A stretch of DNA of 64,000 nucleotides from Bacteroidota bacterium (GTDB lineage Bacteria; Bacteroidota; Bacteroidia; Flavobacteriales; Flavobacteriaceae): contig JAEYTL010000054.1 in NCBI GenBank assembly GCA_023434025.1, positions 62,001-126,000 of the forward strand. Direction: 5' to 3'. The translations under genes and the position numbers were made by a program. The notes under the pieces were generated by a model. The model saw only the letters and a list, made by a program, of their open reading frames with translations. It made no database searches and had not been told where the DNA came from. Position 1 is the first letter of the stretch. Each line of letters opens with the position of its first letter. Below, piece after piece: positions 1-9,842 of this stretch.

Positions 1-1
1 C

Positions 2-1360
2 CGCCGTTATGAAGGAAAAACCAATCCGAAAGGGGTGAAAGATTTTGGAGCGGATGATGACAAAACAGTAGAATACAAACGGAATAATAATTTCTATTAC
101 ATCCCGGGTTCCAGATTTGAAGTACCCACGGATGCCAATTACAAACCACTGGGCGGTGAAAAGCACCCGTTAGCTGACGGAAAATTTGAAGAGGTACCGG
201 CCAAATGGACAGGCAACGGATCCCGTTTAGCCAAACCGGATATCAATGATTGGTATGAAACGGTAAAAATCAATTATGGCGTTAAACCGGATGGGACAAA
301 GGATTTTCCTGCCTTACCGGAAGGTTATGACAAAAAGGACTACAAAACTCATGCCGCATTTTGGAAAGGGAAAGACGTGCCGGATTCCTGGAAAAAATTC
401 AAAGACATTACCCATTATTGGATTGATAAAGGTGTGGATGGTTTTCGATACGATATGGCAGAAATGGTTCCGGTAGAATTCTGGAGTTATATGAATTCAT
501 CCATCAAAATGAAAAACCCGAACGCATTTTTACTGGCAGAAGTCTACAATCCGGATGAATACCGAAATTATATACATTTAGGAAAAATGGATTATTTGTA
601 TGATAAAGTACAAATGTATGATACCTTGAAAAACATTGTTCAAGGCCGCGGTTTGCCTAAACATATCTCCGGTATTCAAGAGGATTTGAGCGATATTGAG
701 CATCACATGCTCCACTTTTTAGATAACCATGATGAGCAACGTCTGGCAAGTCCGCAATTTGCCGGAGATCCTAAAAAAGGAAAACCGTTAATGGTTGTTT
801 CGGCTACTATCAGTTCATCGCCAACGATGGTTTATTTCGGGCAGGAAGTAGGGGAGCCGGGTGCAATTGATGCCGGATTCGGGAAGAATTCCCGAACATC
901 TATTTTTGATTATGTGGGTGTGCCGCATCACCAACGTTGGATGAATGAGGGAAAATTTGATGGCGGACAGTTAAAGCCGGAAGAGAAAGAATTACGGGAT
1001 TTTTATAAACGGTTGTTGAATTTTACGTTAAAGAGCTCCGCCTTAATGGGAGAATATGAACAAATTCAGGATGCCAATTTGAATGCCGGTTCAAACTACG
1101 ATTTCGGATTGTATTCCTATGTTCGGTGGAGTGAAGATGAAAAGTTGGTTATTGTTGTAAATTTTAATCAAAATACCGCTGTGCAGTGTAAGGTGATTAT
1201 TCCGGCAGATGTGGTGAAAAAAATGAATTTAAAAGACGGAAAGTATAAGTTAAAAGATCAATTATACGGCAAAAGCTCAACGGAGTTAATCATTGAGAAC
1301 GGAGTAGGGCAGTTTGCATTAAAAATTTTGCCAGGTGAAAGTTTTATCTATAAAATATAA
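2..1360 (+). CDS. Alpha-amylase family (GH13) glycosidase, 3' part
   Basis: C-terminal part of a glycoside hydrolase family 13 enzyme that cleaves alpha-glucan bonds in starch, glycogen or maltodextrin. The frame is open to the left edge, so the start lies outside the window; the GTG at 35 is only an internal codon. Counting from that GTG, the catalytic signatures are GFRYD (nucleophile Asp ~140), LLAEV (acid/base Glu ~169) and FLDNHD (third Asp ~232). A C-terminal beta-sandwich ending near KILPGESFIYKI follows. A strong terminator follows the stop. The glgA/glgC operon 5 kb away fits glucan metabolism, but a shared operon is not shown. Exact specificity (amylase, neopullulanase, cyclomaltodextrinase) cannot be decided from this part. 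Confidence 0.9.
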   Translation, partial: RRYEGKTNPKGVKDFGADDDKTVEYKRNNNFYYIPGSRFEVPTDANYKPLGGEKHPLADGKFEEVPAKWTGNGSRLAKPDINDWYETVKINYGVKPDGTKDFPALPEGYDKKDYKTHAAFWKGKDVPDSWKKFKDITHYWIDKGVDGFRYDMAEMVPVEFWSYMNSSIKMKNPNAFLLAEVYNPDEYRNYIHLGKMDYLYDKVQMYDTLKNIVQGRGLPKHISGIQEDLSDIEHHMLHFLDNHDEQRLASPQFAGDPKKGKPLMVVSATISSSPTMVYFGQEVGEPGAIDAGFGKNSRTSIFDYVGVPHHQRWMNEGKFDGGQLKPEEKELRDFYKRLLNFTLKSSALMGEYEQIQDANLNAGSNYDFGLYSYVRWSEDEKLVIVVNFNQNTAVQCKVIIPADVVKKMNLKDGKYKLKDQLYGKSSTELIIENGVGQFALKILPGESFIYKI

Positions 1361-1406
1361 ATTTTACACCCGACAGACTTTGAAAACCTGTCAGCTGTAA
1401 AATGAA

Positions 1407-1436
1407 AAACCTGCTGACCGGAGCAGGTTTTTTTGT
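1407..1436 (+). terminator. Rho-independent terminator of the GH13 gene
   Basis: Inverted repeat AAACCTGCT (1407-1415) / AGCAGGTTT (1422-1430) with a 6-nt loop, followed by a T-run. It sits 47 bases past the amylase stop and before the next gene on the same strand. Confidence 0.85.
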
Positions 1437-1494
1437 TTTTTTGCTGATATTCCTCAATTAATCACTAATTTTAGAAACTAAACATTTTTAGGGT

Positions 1495-3057
1495 TTGTGG
1501 AAAAAAGCAGTCATTACGGTTCTAGGTATCCTTCTGTTGATTTTTGTCTTAAATCTCGGTTTGACTTTCTGGGTTACGTATAAATTGCCCCGGATTATAA
1601 ACGAAAAAAATAATTCTCCTTATCATATTGCTTATCAGTCAGTTGATGTTTCATTAGTTAAAGGAAATGTCCGAGTAAAAAGCATTTCCATTTCGCCTAA
1701 AAATCATCCGATGGAAACAAAGACAAAAGCCGGAATATATGCAACAATTTCGGAAATCGAGGTAAAGGGCGTTAGTGTTTGGACAATACTTTTTAAGCAT
1801 AAAATAAAAGCTTCTAAAATCAATATCACAAAACCGGACATCATCCTTTATAAAAAAAATTACCAGGCTTTAAATGATCCCAACAGCATTACAGATGATG
1901 TTATAAAACCGTTTAAAAACACGATCGAAGTTTCAGATATTCACTTGGCAAACGGTAGTTTAAAAATCATTTCAACTCAATTGAATCAGTCTTCGCTGGA
2001 AATTGACAACCTGTTTTTAACGTTAGACGATGTGATTTTAGATGATACGACTTTACAGAATAAAATTCCGTTTTCATACAATGATTTTTTCTTACGTTGT
2101 GACCGTATTTTTTTCCGGGCCAATGCGTTTTATCATCTCAGGGCAAAAAACCTTAAAAGCTCATCATCGTTTTTAGCAATCAGGGAGTTCAGTATGATTC
2201 CAGTTTATAACCGGGCTGAATTTGTTAGAAAGATACCCGTTGAAAAAGATATTTATGCTGTCAATGCTCAATCCGTTTTGTTAAAAAACATGGACTGGGG
2301 TTTTAAAAAAGATGATTTTTATTTTAAGGCAGGCCACGTTATTTTAGATACTGTCCTGGCTAATATTTACCGTTCAAAAATTCCGGCAGATGACCTTTCC
2401 AAAAAAGTGTTATATAATAAATTATTGCGTGAAATACCTTTTAAATTAAGTGTTGATACACTTTTAGTCCGCGAATCTGTTTTGGAATACGAAGAAGAGA
2501 AGACTTTAGAAAACGGAGCCGGATTGTTGAACTTTAACCGGTTTAATATGCAGGTAACAGATATCAATAGTGGTTACAAAGCTACGGTGTTGCCGGATGT
2601 GGTTATCAAAGTTGATTGTCATTTTATGAACAGTGCTCCTTTAAAAGTTGATTGGCGGTTTAATGTGCTTGACCAATCCGACGGATTTTATATCAAAGGA
2701 AGTCTGTTTAATTTTCCGGCAGAAAGTATCCATACATTTACAAAGCCATATATGAATACAACTTTTACGGGAAAATTAAATCAGGTTTATTTTAATTTTG
2801 CCGGAAATGATCTGACTTCTAAGGGCAATTTTGCCATAAAATATGATGACTTGAATGTTGTGGTTTACAAAGCCGGTAAACGCCATGAAAAGCACCGTTT
2901 TTTTTCTGCGGTTGGAAACTTACTGGTTAAAAATGATACCGGAGAAAAACTGAAAGAGGTAAATGTTTCAGTGGATCGTATTCCTGAAAAATCATTTTAT
3001 AATTTTTTATGGCGGAATATGGAAGAAGGCTTAAAGCAAACCTTATTGAAAATTTAA
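1495..3057 (+). CDS. AsmA/DUF748-like membrane-anchored protein of unknown function
   Basis: A 520-residue protein with one N-terminal membrane helix (about residues 5-28) and a long beta-rich periplasmic part. The repeated pattern of short beta strands, with phrases such as VRVKSISISPKNHP and IEVSDIHLANGSLKI, resembles AsmA/DUF748-type proteins involved in envelope lipid transport; this is inferred from architecture and not from a diagnostic motif. The only in-frame start near the membrane helix is TTG at 1495. Its last codons overlap by 4 bases the stop of the convergent L,D-transpeptidase gene. Confidence 0.6.
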   Translation: MWKKAVITVLGILLLIFVLNLGLTFWVTYKLPRIINEKNNSPYHIAYQSVDVSLVKGNVRVKSISISPKNHPMETKTKAGIYATISEIEVKGVSVWTILFKHKIKASKINITKPDIILYKKNYQALNDPNSITDDVIKPFKNTIEVSDIHLANGSLKIISTQLNQSSLEIDNLFLTLDDVILDDTTLQNKIPFSYNDFFLRCDRIFFRANAFYHLRAKNLKSSSSFLAIREFSMIPVYNRAEFVRKIPVEKDIYAVNAQSVLLKNMDWGFKKDDFYFKAGHVILDTVLANIYRSKIPADDLSKKVLYNKLLREIPFKLSVDTLLVRESVLEYEEEKTLENGAGLLNFNRFNMQVTDINSGYKATVLPDVVIKVDCHFMNSAPLKVDWRFNVLDQSDGFYIKGSLFNFPAESIHTFTKPYMNTTFTGKLNQVYFNFAGNDLTSKGNFAIKYDDLNVVVYKAGKRHEKHRFFSAVGNLLVKNDTGEKLKEVNVSVDRIPEKSFYNFLWRNMEEGLKQTLLKI

Positions 3058-3941
3058 CCGGCTTGATTCATTTGAACCACTTTTTTTCTGTTTTCCTGCT
3101 CTTTTATAATTTCATCAATGTATTGAGAAACAATATTTTCCAATTCCTTTTTGTCAATATCATTTGCGTTAGAATTGTTTGCTAAAGCAAGCCAGGGTAA
3201 ACGGCCTTCAAAATTATAGCTTCCGAATACAATTACCGGAGTTCCTTTTGCCGCAACAGTATTTGCATCTTTCAATATCCATTCCTCTGCCCAATCATAC
3301 ATCCACCGGGCATCGCTTTCCAGTAAGCGTAAACAAGAATGTGAAGCCGGATACCCGGGCAGTTCATATTGATGCCAGCCTACACCTTGTTCGTTCTGAA
3401 TGTTAAAGTTCCAACGCAGAATCCATTCGTCATCCACGGTGCTTTGCACTTCCTCTCCTTTCCAGTTTGTAAAAAATAATCCGGTGGGTGTCTGATGAGC
3501 TTTGGAACCCAGACTTGTAGGTCCCCATTTGACCAATTCCCCATATTCATATAAGCCATAAGCCTGAATCGGATAAGAGAAAATAGCTATTTTCGGAACA
3601 TCAAATAAATTTTCGATGGTGTACGGATAAGGAGAGTACGCTAAAAAATCATCATCAAATTTATCCGGAACGATTAAGGTATCTGCTTTGTGAAGGGTAT
3701 TTTTGTCAATCCGGTTCAGGGCAACCAAAGTTGTTAATTCGCTTCCTGAAAATTTTGATTTAAAAATTTTTCGGACAGAATCATTCTTTAAAGACCATTT
3801 GGTATAGCTGAAATGCTGGGCTTTACTGTATTTACGTTTGGGTACCGGGTGTTCCGTACTGTTTTCATTGTTAAAGTTCTGACAGGAAAACAACACAAGA
3901 AATGAGCAGAATAATAATAGGGAATATTTTAATGTTTTCAT
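3054..3941 (-). CDS. L,D-transpeptidase (YkuD) family lipoprotein
   Basis: Secreted lipoprotein with a YkuD catalytic domain, expected to cross-link peptidoglycan (3-3 links) or attach proteins to it. The N-terminus is a lipoprotein signal with the lipid Cys at residue 20 (VLFSC). The domain carries the catalytic pair in the order His190 ... SHSC203LRL, so the usual SHGC is SHSC here. Upstream pieces PTGLFFTNW and the ILRWNF stretch match the substrate channel side of the fold. It stands alone, facing the AsmA-like gene with a 4-base overlap at the stops. Confidence 0.85.
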   Translation of the reverse strand: MKTLKYSLLLFCSFLVLFSCQNFNNENSTEHPVPKRKYSKAQHFSYTKWSLKNDSVRKIFKSKFSGSELTTLVALNRIDKNTLHKADTLIVPDKFDDDFLAYSPYPYTIENLFDVPKIAIFSYPIQAYGLYEYGELVKWGPTSLGSKAHQTPTGLFFTNWKGEEVQSTVDDEWILRWNFNIQNEQGVGWHQYELPGYPASHSCLRLLESDARWMYDWAEEWILKDANTVAAKGTPVIVFGSYNFEGRLPWLALANNSNANDIDKKELENIVSQYIDEIIKEQENRKKVVQMNQAG

Positions 3942-4280
3942 CGTTTTTGTTTAAAGTCGGTTATTGTAGATTCACTAAGGTAATGATTTTTTGAACTTGT
4001 AAGGTTGTTATCGGGCTGTTTTTAAGCTTATTTTAACGATAGATAGTTTGATTTTGAGCCATTCTGATGATATGAAGGAACGCTTATTATGAAAAACAGC
4101 AAAAAACTGTCTAAATCCCTCAAAAATAGTTTTGTAAATTCAAAAAAGCTTCGTAATTTTGCACACCTTTTGGCGAAGAAGAGTTTCTATTGGGTATAAA
4201 CAATTTATGTAAACAACTTCTGCTGTTTTCTATCGCATCGAGAAACTCAAGAGAACACAGAATACAAATTTTTTATCAGC
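3942..4280. other. Intergenic leader region between the transpeptidase gene and rpsA
   Basis: 339 bases between divergent genes. It contains the rpsA promoter at 4131-4161 and about 110 bases of 5' untranslated leader before the rpsA ATG. No further gene or clear RNA motif was seen. Autoregulation of S1 through its leader is known in other bacteria, but no homologous structure is recognisable here. Confidence 0.5.
4131..4161 (+). promoter_or_regulatory. Bacteroidetes-type promoter for rpsA
   Basis: TTTG at 4131-4134 as the -33 element and TAATTTTG at 4154-4161 as the -7 element (consensus TAnnTTTG) with a 19-base spacer. This is the arrangement recognised by the Bacteroidetes primary sigma factor. 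Transcription would start near 4168. Confidence 0.7.
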
Positions 4281-6050
4281 ATGTCTGAATTATTAAAAGA
4301 ACAAGAAGCGTTTTTAGCAAACTTTAACTGGCATAATTTCCAGGAAGGAATTGATGCTGTAGATGAGAAAAACTTAAGAGAATTTGAAGAGTTAGTTGCT
4401 AAAACCTTCATTTCAACAGAAAGCGACGAAGTGGTAATCGGAACAGTTGTTCGTATTACTGATCGTGATGCTATTGTTGACATTAACGCGAAATCGGAAG
4501 GAGTTATCTCTTTGAACGAGTTCCGTTATAACCCGCATTTAAAAGTGGGTGACAAAGTGGAAGTATTGATTGACGTTCGTGAAGACAAAACAGGTCAATT
4601 AGTATTATCTCACAGAAAAGCAAGAACAATCAAAGCATGGGATCGTGTTATTGCGGCTAATGAAAGCGGTGAAATCGTAAATGGTTTTGTAAAATGCAGA
4701 ACAAAAGGCGGTATGATTGTAGATGTTTTCGGAATCGAAGCTTTCTTACCGGGTTCTCAAATTGATGTGAAACCTATCCGTGACTACGACCAATATGTAA
4801 ACAAAATGATGGAGTTTAAAGTGGTAAAAATCAATCACGAATTTAAAAACGTGGTGGTTTCGCATAAAGCTCTTATCGAAGCTGATATTGAAGTTCAGAA
4901 AAAAGAAATCATCGGTCAGTTAGAAAAAGGACAAGTATTGGAAGGTGTTGTTAAAAACATTACTTCTTATGGTGTGTTCATTGACTTAGGTGGTGTTGAT
5001 GGATTGATTCACATTACAGACCTTTCCTGGTCAAGAATCAATCACCCGAGTGAAGTGCTTGAATTAGACCAAAAATTAAACGTTGTAATTCTTGATTTTG
5101 ATGATGAGAAAACAAGAATCCAATTAGGTTTAAAACAATTGAACGCTCACCCGTGGGATGCTTTGGATGCTAACTTACAGGTTGGAGACAAAGTAAAAGG
5201 TAAAGTAGTGGTTATTGCTGATTACGGTGCTTTCATTGAAGTAGCTGAAGGGGTAGAAGGTTTGATCCACGTTTCAGAAATGTCCTGGTCAACACATTTA
5301 CGTTCAGCTCAGGATTTCATGAAAATCGGTGATGAAGTAGAAGCTGTTATCCTGACGTTAGATAGAGACGAAAGAAAAATGTCGTTAGGTATCAAACAAA
5401 TGACACAGGATCCATGGACAGATATCACTTCTAAATATCCTGTTGGTTCTAAGCACACAGGTATCGTTAGAAACTTTACAAACTTTGGTATCTTCGTAGA
5501 ATTAGAAGAAGGAATTGATGGGTTGATTTATATTTCTGACTTGTCCTGGACTAAAAAAATCAAACACCCGTCTGAATTCATCAATGTTGGTGAAAAATTA
5601 GATGTTGTGGTTTTGGAGCTTGATGTAGAAGGACGTAAACTGTCGTTAGGTCACAAACAAACAACAGAAAACCCCTGGGATAAACACGAAGATGCTTTTG
5701 CTGTAGGAACCGTTCATAACGGAACAATTGCTGAAATTGTTGACAAAGGTGCTACGGTTGATTTCGGAGACGATGTGGTGGCTTTTGTTCCTGCCCGTCA
5801 TTTAGAAAAAGAAGATGGTAAGAAGTTGAAAAAAGGAGATGCAGCTGATTTTAAAGTGATTGAATTTAACAAAGAATTCAAACGTGTTGTAGCTTCTCAC
5901 ACAGCGATCTTCAGAGAAGAAGAGGAGAAAAACGTTAAAGCTGCTGAAACAACAGCTGCTTCAAATACCAATGCTCCTGCTCAGACACTGGGTGAAAACA
6001 ACCAGATTTTAGCTGACCTTAAAGCTAAAATGGAAAAAGGAGAAAAATAA
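4281..6050 (+). CDS. rpsA: 30S ribosomal protein S1
   Basis: Ribosomal protein S1, the mRNA-binding protein of the small subunit. The 589 residues contain six S1 (OB-fold) repeats in order. Repeats 3-5 are the clearest, each with GxFI(D/E) and GLIH(I/V)S signatures: GVFIDLGGVDGLIHITDLSW, GAFIEVAEGVEGLIHVSEMS and GIFVELEEGIDGLIYISDLS. Length and repeat number are typical for Flavobacteriia. Bacteroidetes mostly lack Shine-Dalgarno sites, so S1 is thought to matter strongly for initiation. Preceded by a good promoter and followed by a perfect terminator, hence monocistronic. Confidence 0.98.
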   Translation: MSELLKEQEAFLANFNWHNFQEGIDAVDEKNLREFEELVAKTFISTESDEVVIGTVVRITDRDAIVDINAKSEGVISLNEFRYNPHLKVGDKVEVLIDVREDKTGQLVLSHRKARTIKAWDRVIAANESGEIVNGFVKCRTKGGMIVDVFGIEAFLPGSQIDVKPIRDYDQYVNKMMEFKVVKINHEFKNVVVSHKALIEADIEVQKKEIIGQLEKGQVLEGVVKNITSYGVFIDLGGVDGLIHITDLSWSRINHPSEVLELDQKLNVVILDFDDEKTRIQLGLKQLNAHPWDALDANLQVGDKVKGKVVVIADYGAFIEVAEGVEGLIHVSEMSWSTHLRSAQDFMKIGDEVEAVILTLDRDERKMSLGIKQMTQDPWTDITSKYPVGSKHTGIVRNFTNFGIFVELEEGIDGLIYISDLSWTKKIKHPSEFINVGEKLDVVVLELDVEGRKLSLGHKQTTENPWDKHEDAFAVGTVHNGTIAEIVDKGATVDFGDDVVAFVPARHLEKEDGKKLKKGDAADFKVIEFNKEFKRVVASHTAIFREEEEKNVKAAETTAASNTNAPAQTLGENNQILADLKAKMEKGEK

Positions 6051-6070
6051 TAATTCTCATTTATATTTTA

Positions 6071-6105
6071 AAAGTCCTTCTGATTAATCAGAAGGACTTT
6101 TTTTA
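6071..6105 (+). terminator. Terminator of rpsA
   Basis: Perfect palindrome with 15-base arms (6071-6085 and 6086-6100; core GTCCTTCTGATT/AATCAGAAGGAC) ending in a T-run. The symmetric A- and T-runs let it also serve the convergent glgC operon. Confidence 0.88.
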
Positions 6106-6152
6106 GAAGAGATTTAATTAATTTGATTCAGTCAAAAAAAGATTAATCATTT

Positions 6153-7427
6153 CTATTCTATTCTGAAACCGTCAGGCAGAATGGCTCCTTTTTTTACAAC
6201 AATAATTCCTTCTTTGATCGTATATAAAGGTGTGTTGATGTCTTCCAGATGCTTGCCGCCGTTCAGGTAAACATCATTTCCGATTCGACAGTTTTTATCC
6301 ACAATGGTGTTGTTGATGTAGCACCGCTTTCCGATGCCTATATTCTTAATATTATGCGTAATATTATGATTTAATTCATCCAGATTTTGATAATAATCGC
6401 TACCCATGATGTATGAATTTTTAATTACGGTTGCTTCATCTATCCGGGAGCGGATTCCAACAACAGAATGTTCTATAACGGCAGAATTCAGAATGCAGCC
6501 CTCTGCAACAATAGATTGTTCAACAGTTGTTTTACCTAAAATTTTTCCGGGGGGCAATACCCTTGCCCGTGTATAAATCTTACTGTTGTTATCAAATAAA
6601 TTGAATTTAGGAATGTCATCCGTTAAGCCCAGATTAGCTTCAAAAAAGGAATCAATATTCCCAATGTCTGTCCAATATCCTTCATATTGGTAACTTAACA
6701 CTTTTTGATGGCCGATGGACTGCGGAATGATTTCTTTGCCAAAATCTTTTGTGTCCGGATTTTTCATCAGTTCAATCAAAAGATCCCGGTTAAAAATATA
6801 AATCCCCATAGAAGCCAGGTAATGTTTACCTTCTTTTTTCATTTCATCGCTTACTTCAGAGGTCCATTGCGGCAGTAATGCTGGAGCCGGTTTTTCAATA
6901 AAAGAAGTTATCAGACTGTTTTCATCGGTTTTTAAGATCCCGAATTCAGGAGCTTCTTTGGCAGAAACCGGTAAAGTGGCAATAGTAATAGATGCTCCGC
7001 TATGCTGATGAGCATGAATCATTTGGTTAAAATCCATTTGATACAACTGATCGCCGGATAAGATCAGGGCATAATCAAATTCGTGATTCAGAAAGTGCTG
7101 CATACATTGCCGTACAGCATCGGCCGTACCTTGAAACCAGGTAGGATTATCCGGTGTTTGTTCGGCTGCTAAAATATCAACAAATGCCGAACTGAAATAG
7201 CTGAAGTGATATGTGTTTTTAATATGCTGATTCAACGAAGCCGAGTTGAACTGCGTCAACACAAACATCCGTTTGATATCTGAATTAATACAGTTGGAGA
7301 TAGGGATATCCACTAAACGGTATTTTCCTGCAATCGGAACGGCGGGTTTAGAACGGCTCTCGGTCAGCGGATATAAACGTGACCCTTGTCCACCTCCTAA
7401 AATAATGGCTAATACTTCTTTTTTCAT
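6153..7427 (-). CDS. glgC: Glucose-1-phosphate adenylyltransferase
   Basis: ADP-glucose pyrophosphorylase: ATP plus glucose-1-phosphate give ADP-glucose, the committed step of glycogen synthesis. The N-terminal nucleotidyltransferase domain shows GGGQGSRLYPLT (residues 11-22), SGDQLYQMD with the metal-binding Asp126, and FIEKP (176-180). The C-terminal part (from about 300) has left-handed beta-helix repeats. 424 residues is the usual length. It is the last gene of the redoxin-glgA-glgC operon, starting 3 bases after the glgA stop. In the family the enzyme is allosterically controlled by glycolytic intermediates. Confidence 0.97.
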   Translation of the reverse strand: MKKEVLAIILGGGQGSRLYPLTESRSKPAVPIAGKYRLVDIPISNCINSDIKRMFVLTQFNSASLNQHIKNTYHFSYFSSAFVDILAAEQTPDNPTWFQGTADAVRQCMQHFLNHEFDYALILSGDQLYQMDFNQMIHAHQHSGASITIATLPVSAKEAPEFGILKTDENSLITSFIEKPAPALLPQWTSEVSDEMKKEGKHYLASMGIYIFNRDLLIELMKNPDTKDFGKEIIPQSIGHQKVLSYQYEGYWTDIGNIDSFFEANLGLTDDIPKFNLFDNNSKIYTRARVLPPGKILGKTTVEQSIVAEGCILNSAVIEHSVVGIRSRIDEATVIKNSYIMGSDYYQNLDELNHNITHNIKNIGIGKRCYINNTIVDKNCRIGNDVYLNGGKHLEDINTPLYTIKEGIIVVKKGAILPDGFRIE

Positions 7428-7430
7428 GTG

Positions 7431-8846
7431 TTAGTTTTTTAACGATTGGTAAACATCAATATAGGCTTGTGCCACTTTTTCCCATGAATGATCAATCTGC
7501 ATGATGGTCTTTCGGATGGCATCAAAGTGTTTTGTATAGTTATATAAATCAATAGCTCTGGTTATCGAATAGTTCACATCAAAAACACTGGTTTGATCAT
7601 GACAGATGCCAAAACCGCCATCACCAATATCAACTACAGTATCTTTTAGTCCACCCGTTCTTCTGACAATAGGAATAGTTCCGTACCGCAAGGCATAGAG
7701 CTGGTTTAATCCGCAAGGCTCAACCCGGGACGGCATCAGTAAATAATCGGCTCCGGCATAAATTTGATGGGCTAATTTTTCATTATACCCGATATAAGCG
7801 TTGTAGTTTCCACTGTAAAAATGTGTTAACTGAGCCAACCGATGTTCTGCCTCCGGGTCACCGGAGCCCAGTATCAGAATGTTGATTTCATTAGGGTTTC
7901 GGTTTAGGGCAATACTGCATATTTCCGGCAGTAAATCAGCTCCCTTTTCGCCAACTAACCGGCCGATAAACGTAAAAAGTGGTTTTGACGGATCAAGGTT
8001 AAATTGTTCGCAAAGAAGCTTTTTGTTCTTTTCTTTTCCGGATTTTAAGCTTTTGGAGTTATACTGGTATGCCAGCATTTTATCAGTTTCGGGATTCCAG
8101 ACTTCATTGTCGATTCCGTTCAAAATACCAAGACATTTTGGACGTTCAAAACGTAAAAGAGTTTCCAGTCCATTGGCTTTGTCACTCAGTTCATCCAGGT
8201 AGCTGGGCGAAACGGTAGTTACTTTCCAGGCACATTTGATACCGGATGCCAGTGGGTTGATAACGCCGTTCCATTCCAGAAATCCTAAACGGGAAGTGCT
8301 GACTTCCGGCAGGTAATGTAATCTGTCAAAGCCAAACCAACCCTGGTATTGTCCGTTATGAATGGTTAAAACAGTGGGTACCATCCGTAAATGCTCATAA
8401 ACAGGAGCATGTGATGCCATAAACGGAATCAGTCCGGTATGATGATCATGGCAATGAATAATATCCGGCGTATGATGGGTTTCCGTCAACCAGTTTAAAA
8501 AGGCAATCTGAAAAGCAGTGAAACGTTCCGTGTCATCTTCATACGAATAAACGTTCGGACGGTCAAACAAATCCGGAATGGCAATAAGGTAAAGTTCAAA
8601 CCCCAGCAGGTTTGTTTGTTCTTTATAAACGGTATAGGAAAAATTAAACCAACCTAACCGCAATTGGCCAATATGAACAACATCAAATTCGTTTTCTTTA
8701 GAAAATTTATTGTCATAGCCGGGTACAACTACTTTAACAAGATGCCCGGCTTTATTCAGGTATTTGGGCAGAGCACCAACCACATCAGCCAATCCGCCTA
8801 CTTTTGCTACCGGATAGCATTCGGCACTAATATGAATAATTTCCAT
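7431..8846 (-). CDS. glgA: Glycogen synthase (ADP-glucose type, GT5)
   Basis: Transfers glucose from ADP-glucose to the non-reducing end of glycogen. Has the GT5 substrate motif KVGGLADVVGALPK (residues 15-28) at the N-terminus. In the second Rossmann domain the catalytic Glu region PSRVEPCGLNQLYALRYG is followed by RTGGLKDTV. Length 471 residues matches the family. Its ATG directly follows the stop of the upstream redoxin gene, and glgC follows by 3 bases, so the three are very likely cotranscribed. Confidence 0.97.
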   Translation of the reverse strand: MEIIHISAECYPVAKVGGLADVVGALPKYLNKAGHLVKVVVPGYDNKFSKENEFDVVHIGQLRLGWFNFSYTVYKEQTNLLGFELYLIAIPDLFDRPNVYSYEDDTERFTAFQIAFLNWLTETHHTPDIIHCHDHHTGLIPFMASHAPVYEHLRMVPTVLTIHNGQYQGWFGFDRLHYLPEVSTSRLGFLEWNGVINPLASGIKCAWKVTTVSPSYLDELSDKANGLETLLRFERPKCLGILNGIDNEVWNPETDKMLAYQYNSKSLKSGKEKNKKLLCEQFNLDPSKPLFTFIGRLVGEKGADLLPEICSIALNRNPNEINILILGSGDPEAEHRLAQLTHFYSGNYNAYIGYNEKLAHQIYAGADYLLMPSRVEPCGLNQLYALRYGTIPIVRRTGGLKDTVVDIGDGGFGICHDQTSVFDVNYSITRAIDLYNYTKHFDAIRKTIMQIDHSWEKVAQAYIDVYQSLKN

Positions 8847-9404
8847 TTATTTTTTCCATTTAATATTACAACCGATACTGGGTTTCTGATTCGGATTTAC
8901 CACTCTGTTATACAAAATACTGTCAATGGCTCCCCGCAGGTCACTTCCGCTCAACGGAATATTGTTTCCGGGGCGTGAATCGTCTAACTGTCCACGGTAA
9001 ACCAATTTGTCCTGGTTGTCAAAAAGAAAGAAATCGGGGGTGCAGGCTGCTCCAAAGGCTTTGGCAACTTCCTGTGTTTCATCATATAAATAAGGAAACT
9101 CAAACTTGTTTTCAAAAGCAAATTCAGTCATCAGTTCCGGACTGTCTTGCGGAAACTGTGCTATGTCGTTACTGGAAATAGCGACCATTCCAATGCCTTG
9201 TACCCTGTAATCATTGGCTACCAAAATGATTTCATCTATGACATGATGTACAAACGGGCAGTGATTGCAGATAAAAAAAACCAAGGTGCCTTTTTCGCCT
9301 TTACAGGCTGAAAACGTAAAAAAATCGTTGGAATTAGTATCTTTTAAAAAGAAATCAGGAGCTTTTGTTCCTAAAGAAATCATGTTCGATTCGGTTCTGG
9401 CCAT
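8847..9404 (-). CDS. Thioredoxin-fold redoxin (AhpC/TSA family)
   Basis: Cytoplasmic thioredoxin-like protein of 185 residues. The active-site region is FICNHCPFVHHV, with a CNHC pair in place of the usual CGPC, typical of the 'thioredoxin family protein' group in Bacteroidota. The N-terminus GTKAPDFFLKDTNSNDFFTF is the start of a peroxiredoxin-like fold. First gene of the operon with glgA and glgC (no base between its stop and the glgA ATG). Whether it has any role in redox control of glycogen synthesis is unknown; the link is only positional. Confidence 0.85.
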   Translation of the reverse strand: MARTESNMISLGTKAPDFFLKDTNSNDFFTFSACKGEKGTLVFFICNHCPFVHHVIDEIILVANDYRVQGIGMVAISSNDIAQFPQDSPELMTEFAFENKFEFPYLYDETQEVAKAFGAACTPDFFLFDNQDKLVYRGQLDDSRPGNNIPLSGSDLRGAIDSILYNRVVNPNQKPSIGCNIKWKK

Positions 9405-9500
9405 TAGTGCAGATAATAATTTTTAAGTTAATGCTTAAAGTTATAAAATTTTAGATTGATATCCTTATTTTTGAGTTTAATTTTTTAAGAATAATTTAGT

Positions 9501-9833
9501 ATGCTGACTTGGGAAGAATTTGAAAGGGTAGAAATGCGTGTCGGGACCATTCTGGAAGTAAATGATTTTCCGGAAGCCCGTAAACCGGCTTATCAGCTGA
9601 CGATTGATTTTGGTGGTGAAACGGGGATCAAGAAGACATCGGCACAAATTACAAAGCGGTACCGGAAAGAGGATTTAACCGGCAAACAGGTTGTAGCGGT
9701 TGTGAATTTCCCGAAAAAACAAATCGGAAAATTCATGAGTGAATGCCTGATATTGGGCTCCGTAGGAGAAGATAATGATATTGTGCTTTTATCGCCAGAT
9801 CAAACCGTTGCAAATGGTTTGCGGATAGGGTAG
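9501..9833 (+). CDS. csaA: tRNA-binding domain protein CsaA
   Basis: Small OB-fold protein of 110 residues homologous to CsaA and the tRNA-binding domains of MetRS/Arc1p. It shows the VEMRVGTILEVNDFPEARKP start and the SECLILG...IVLLSPD core that ends the family. CsaA has been described as a chaperone with export-related activity in Bacillus, but tRNA binding is the conserved property. Monocistronic, with a long hairpin right behind the stop. Confidence 0.92.
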   Translation: MLTWEEFERVEMRVGTILEVNDFPEARKPAYQLTIDFGGETGIKKTSAQITKRYRKEDLTGKQVVAVVNFPKKQIGKFMSECLILGSVGEDNDIVLLSPDQTVANGLRIG

Positions 9834-9842
9834 GATTACAAT

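Noticed and set aside
6071..6105. Mobile element end or recombination site
   Set aside because: The perfect palindrome is explained by a symmetric terminator between convergent operons.
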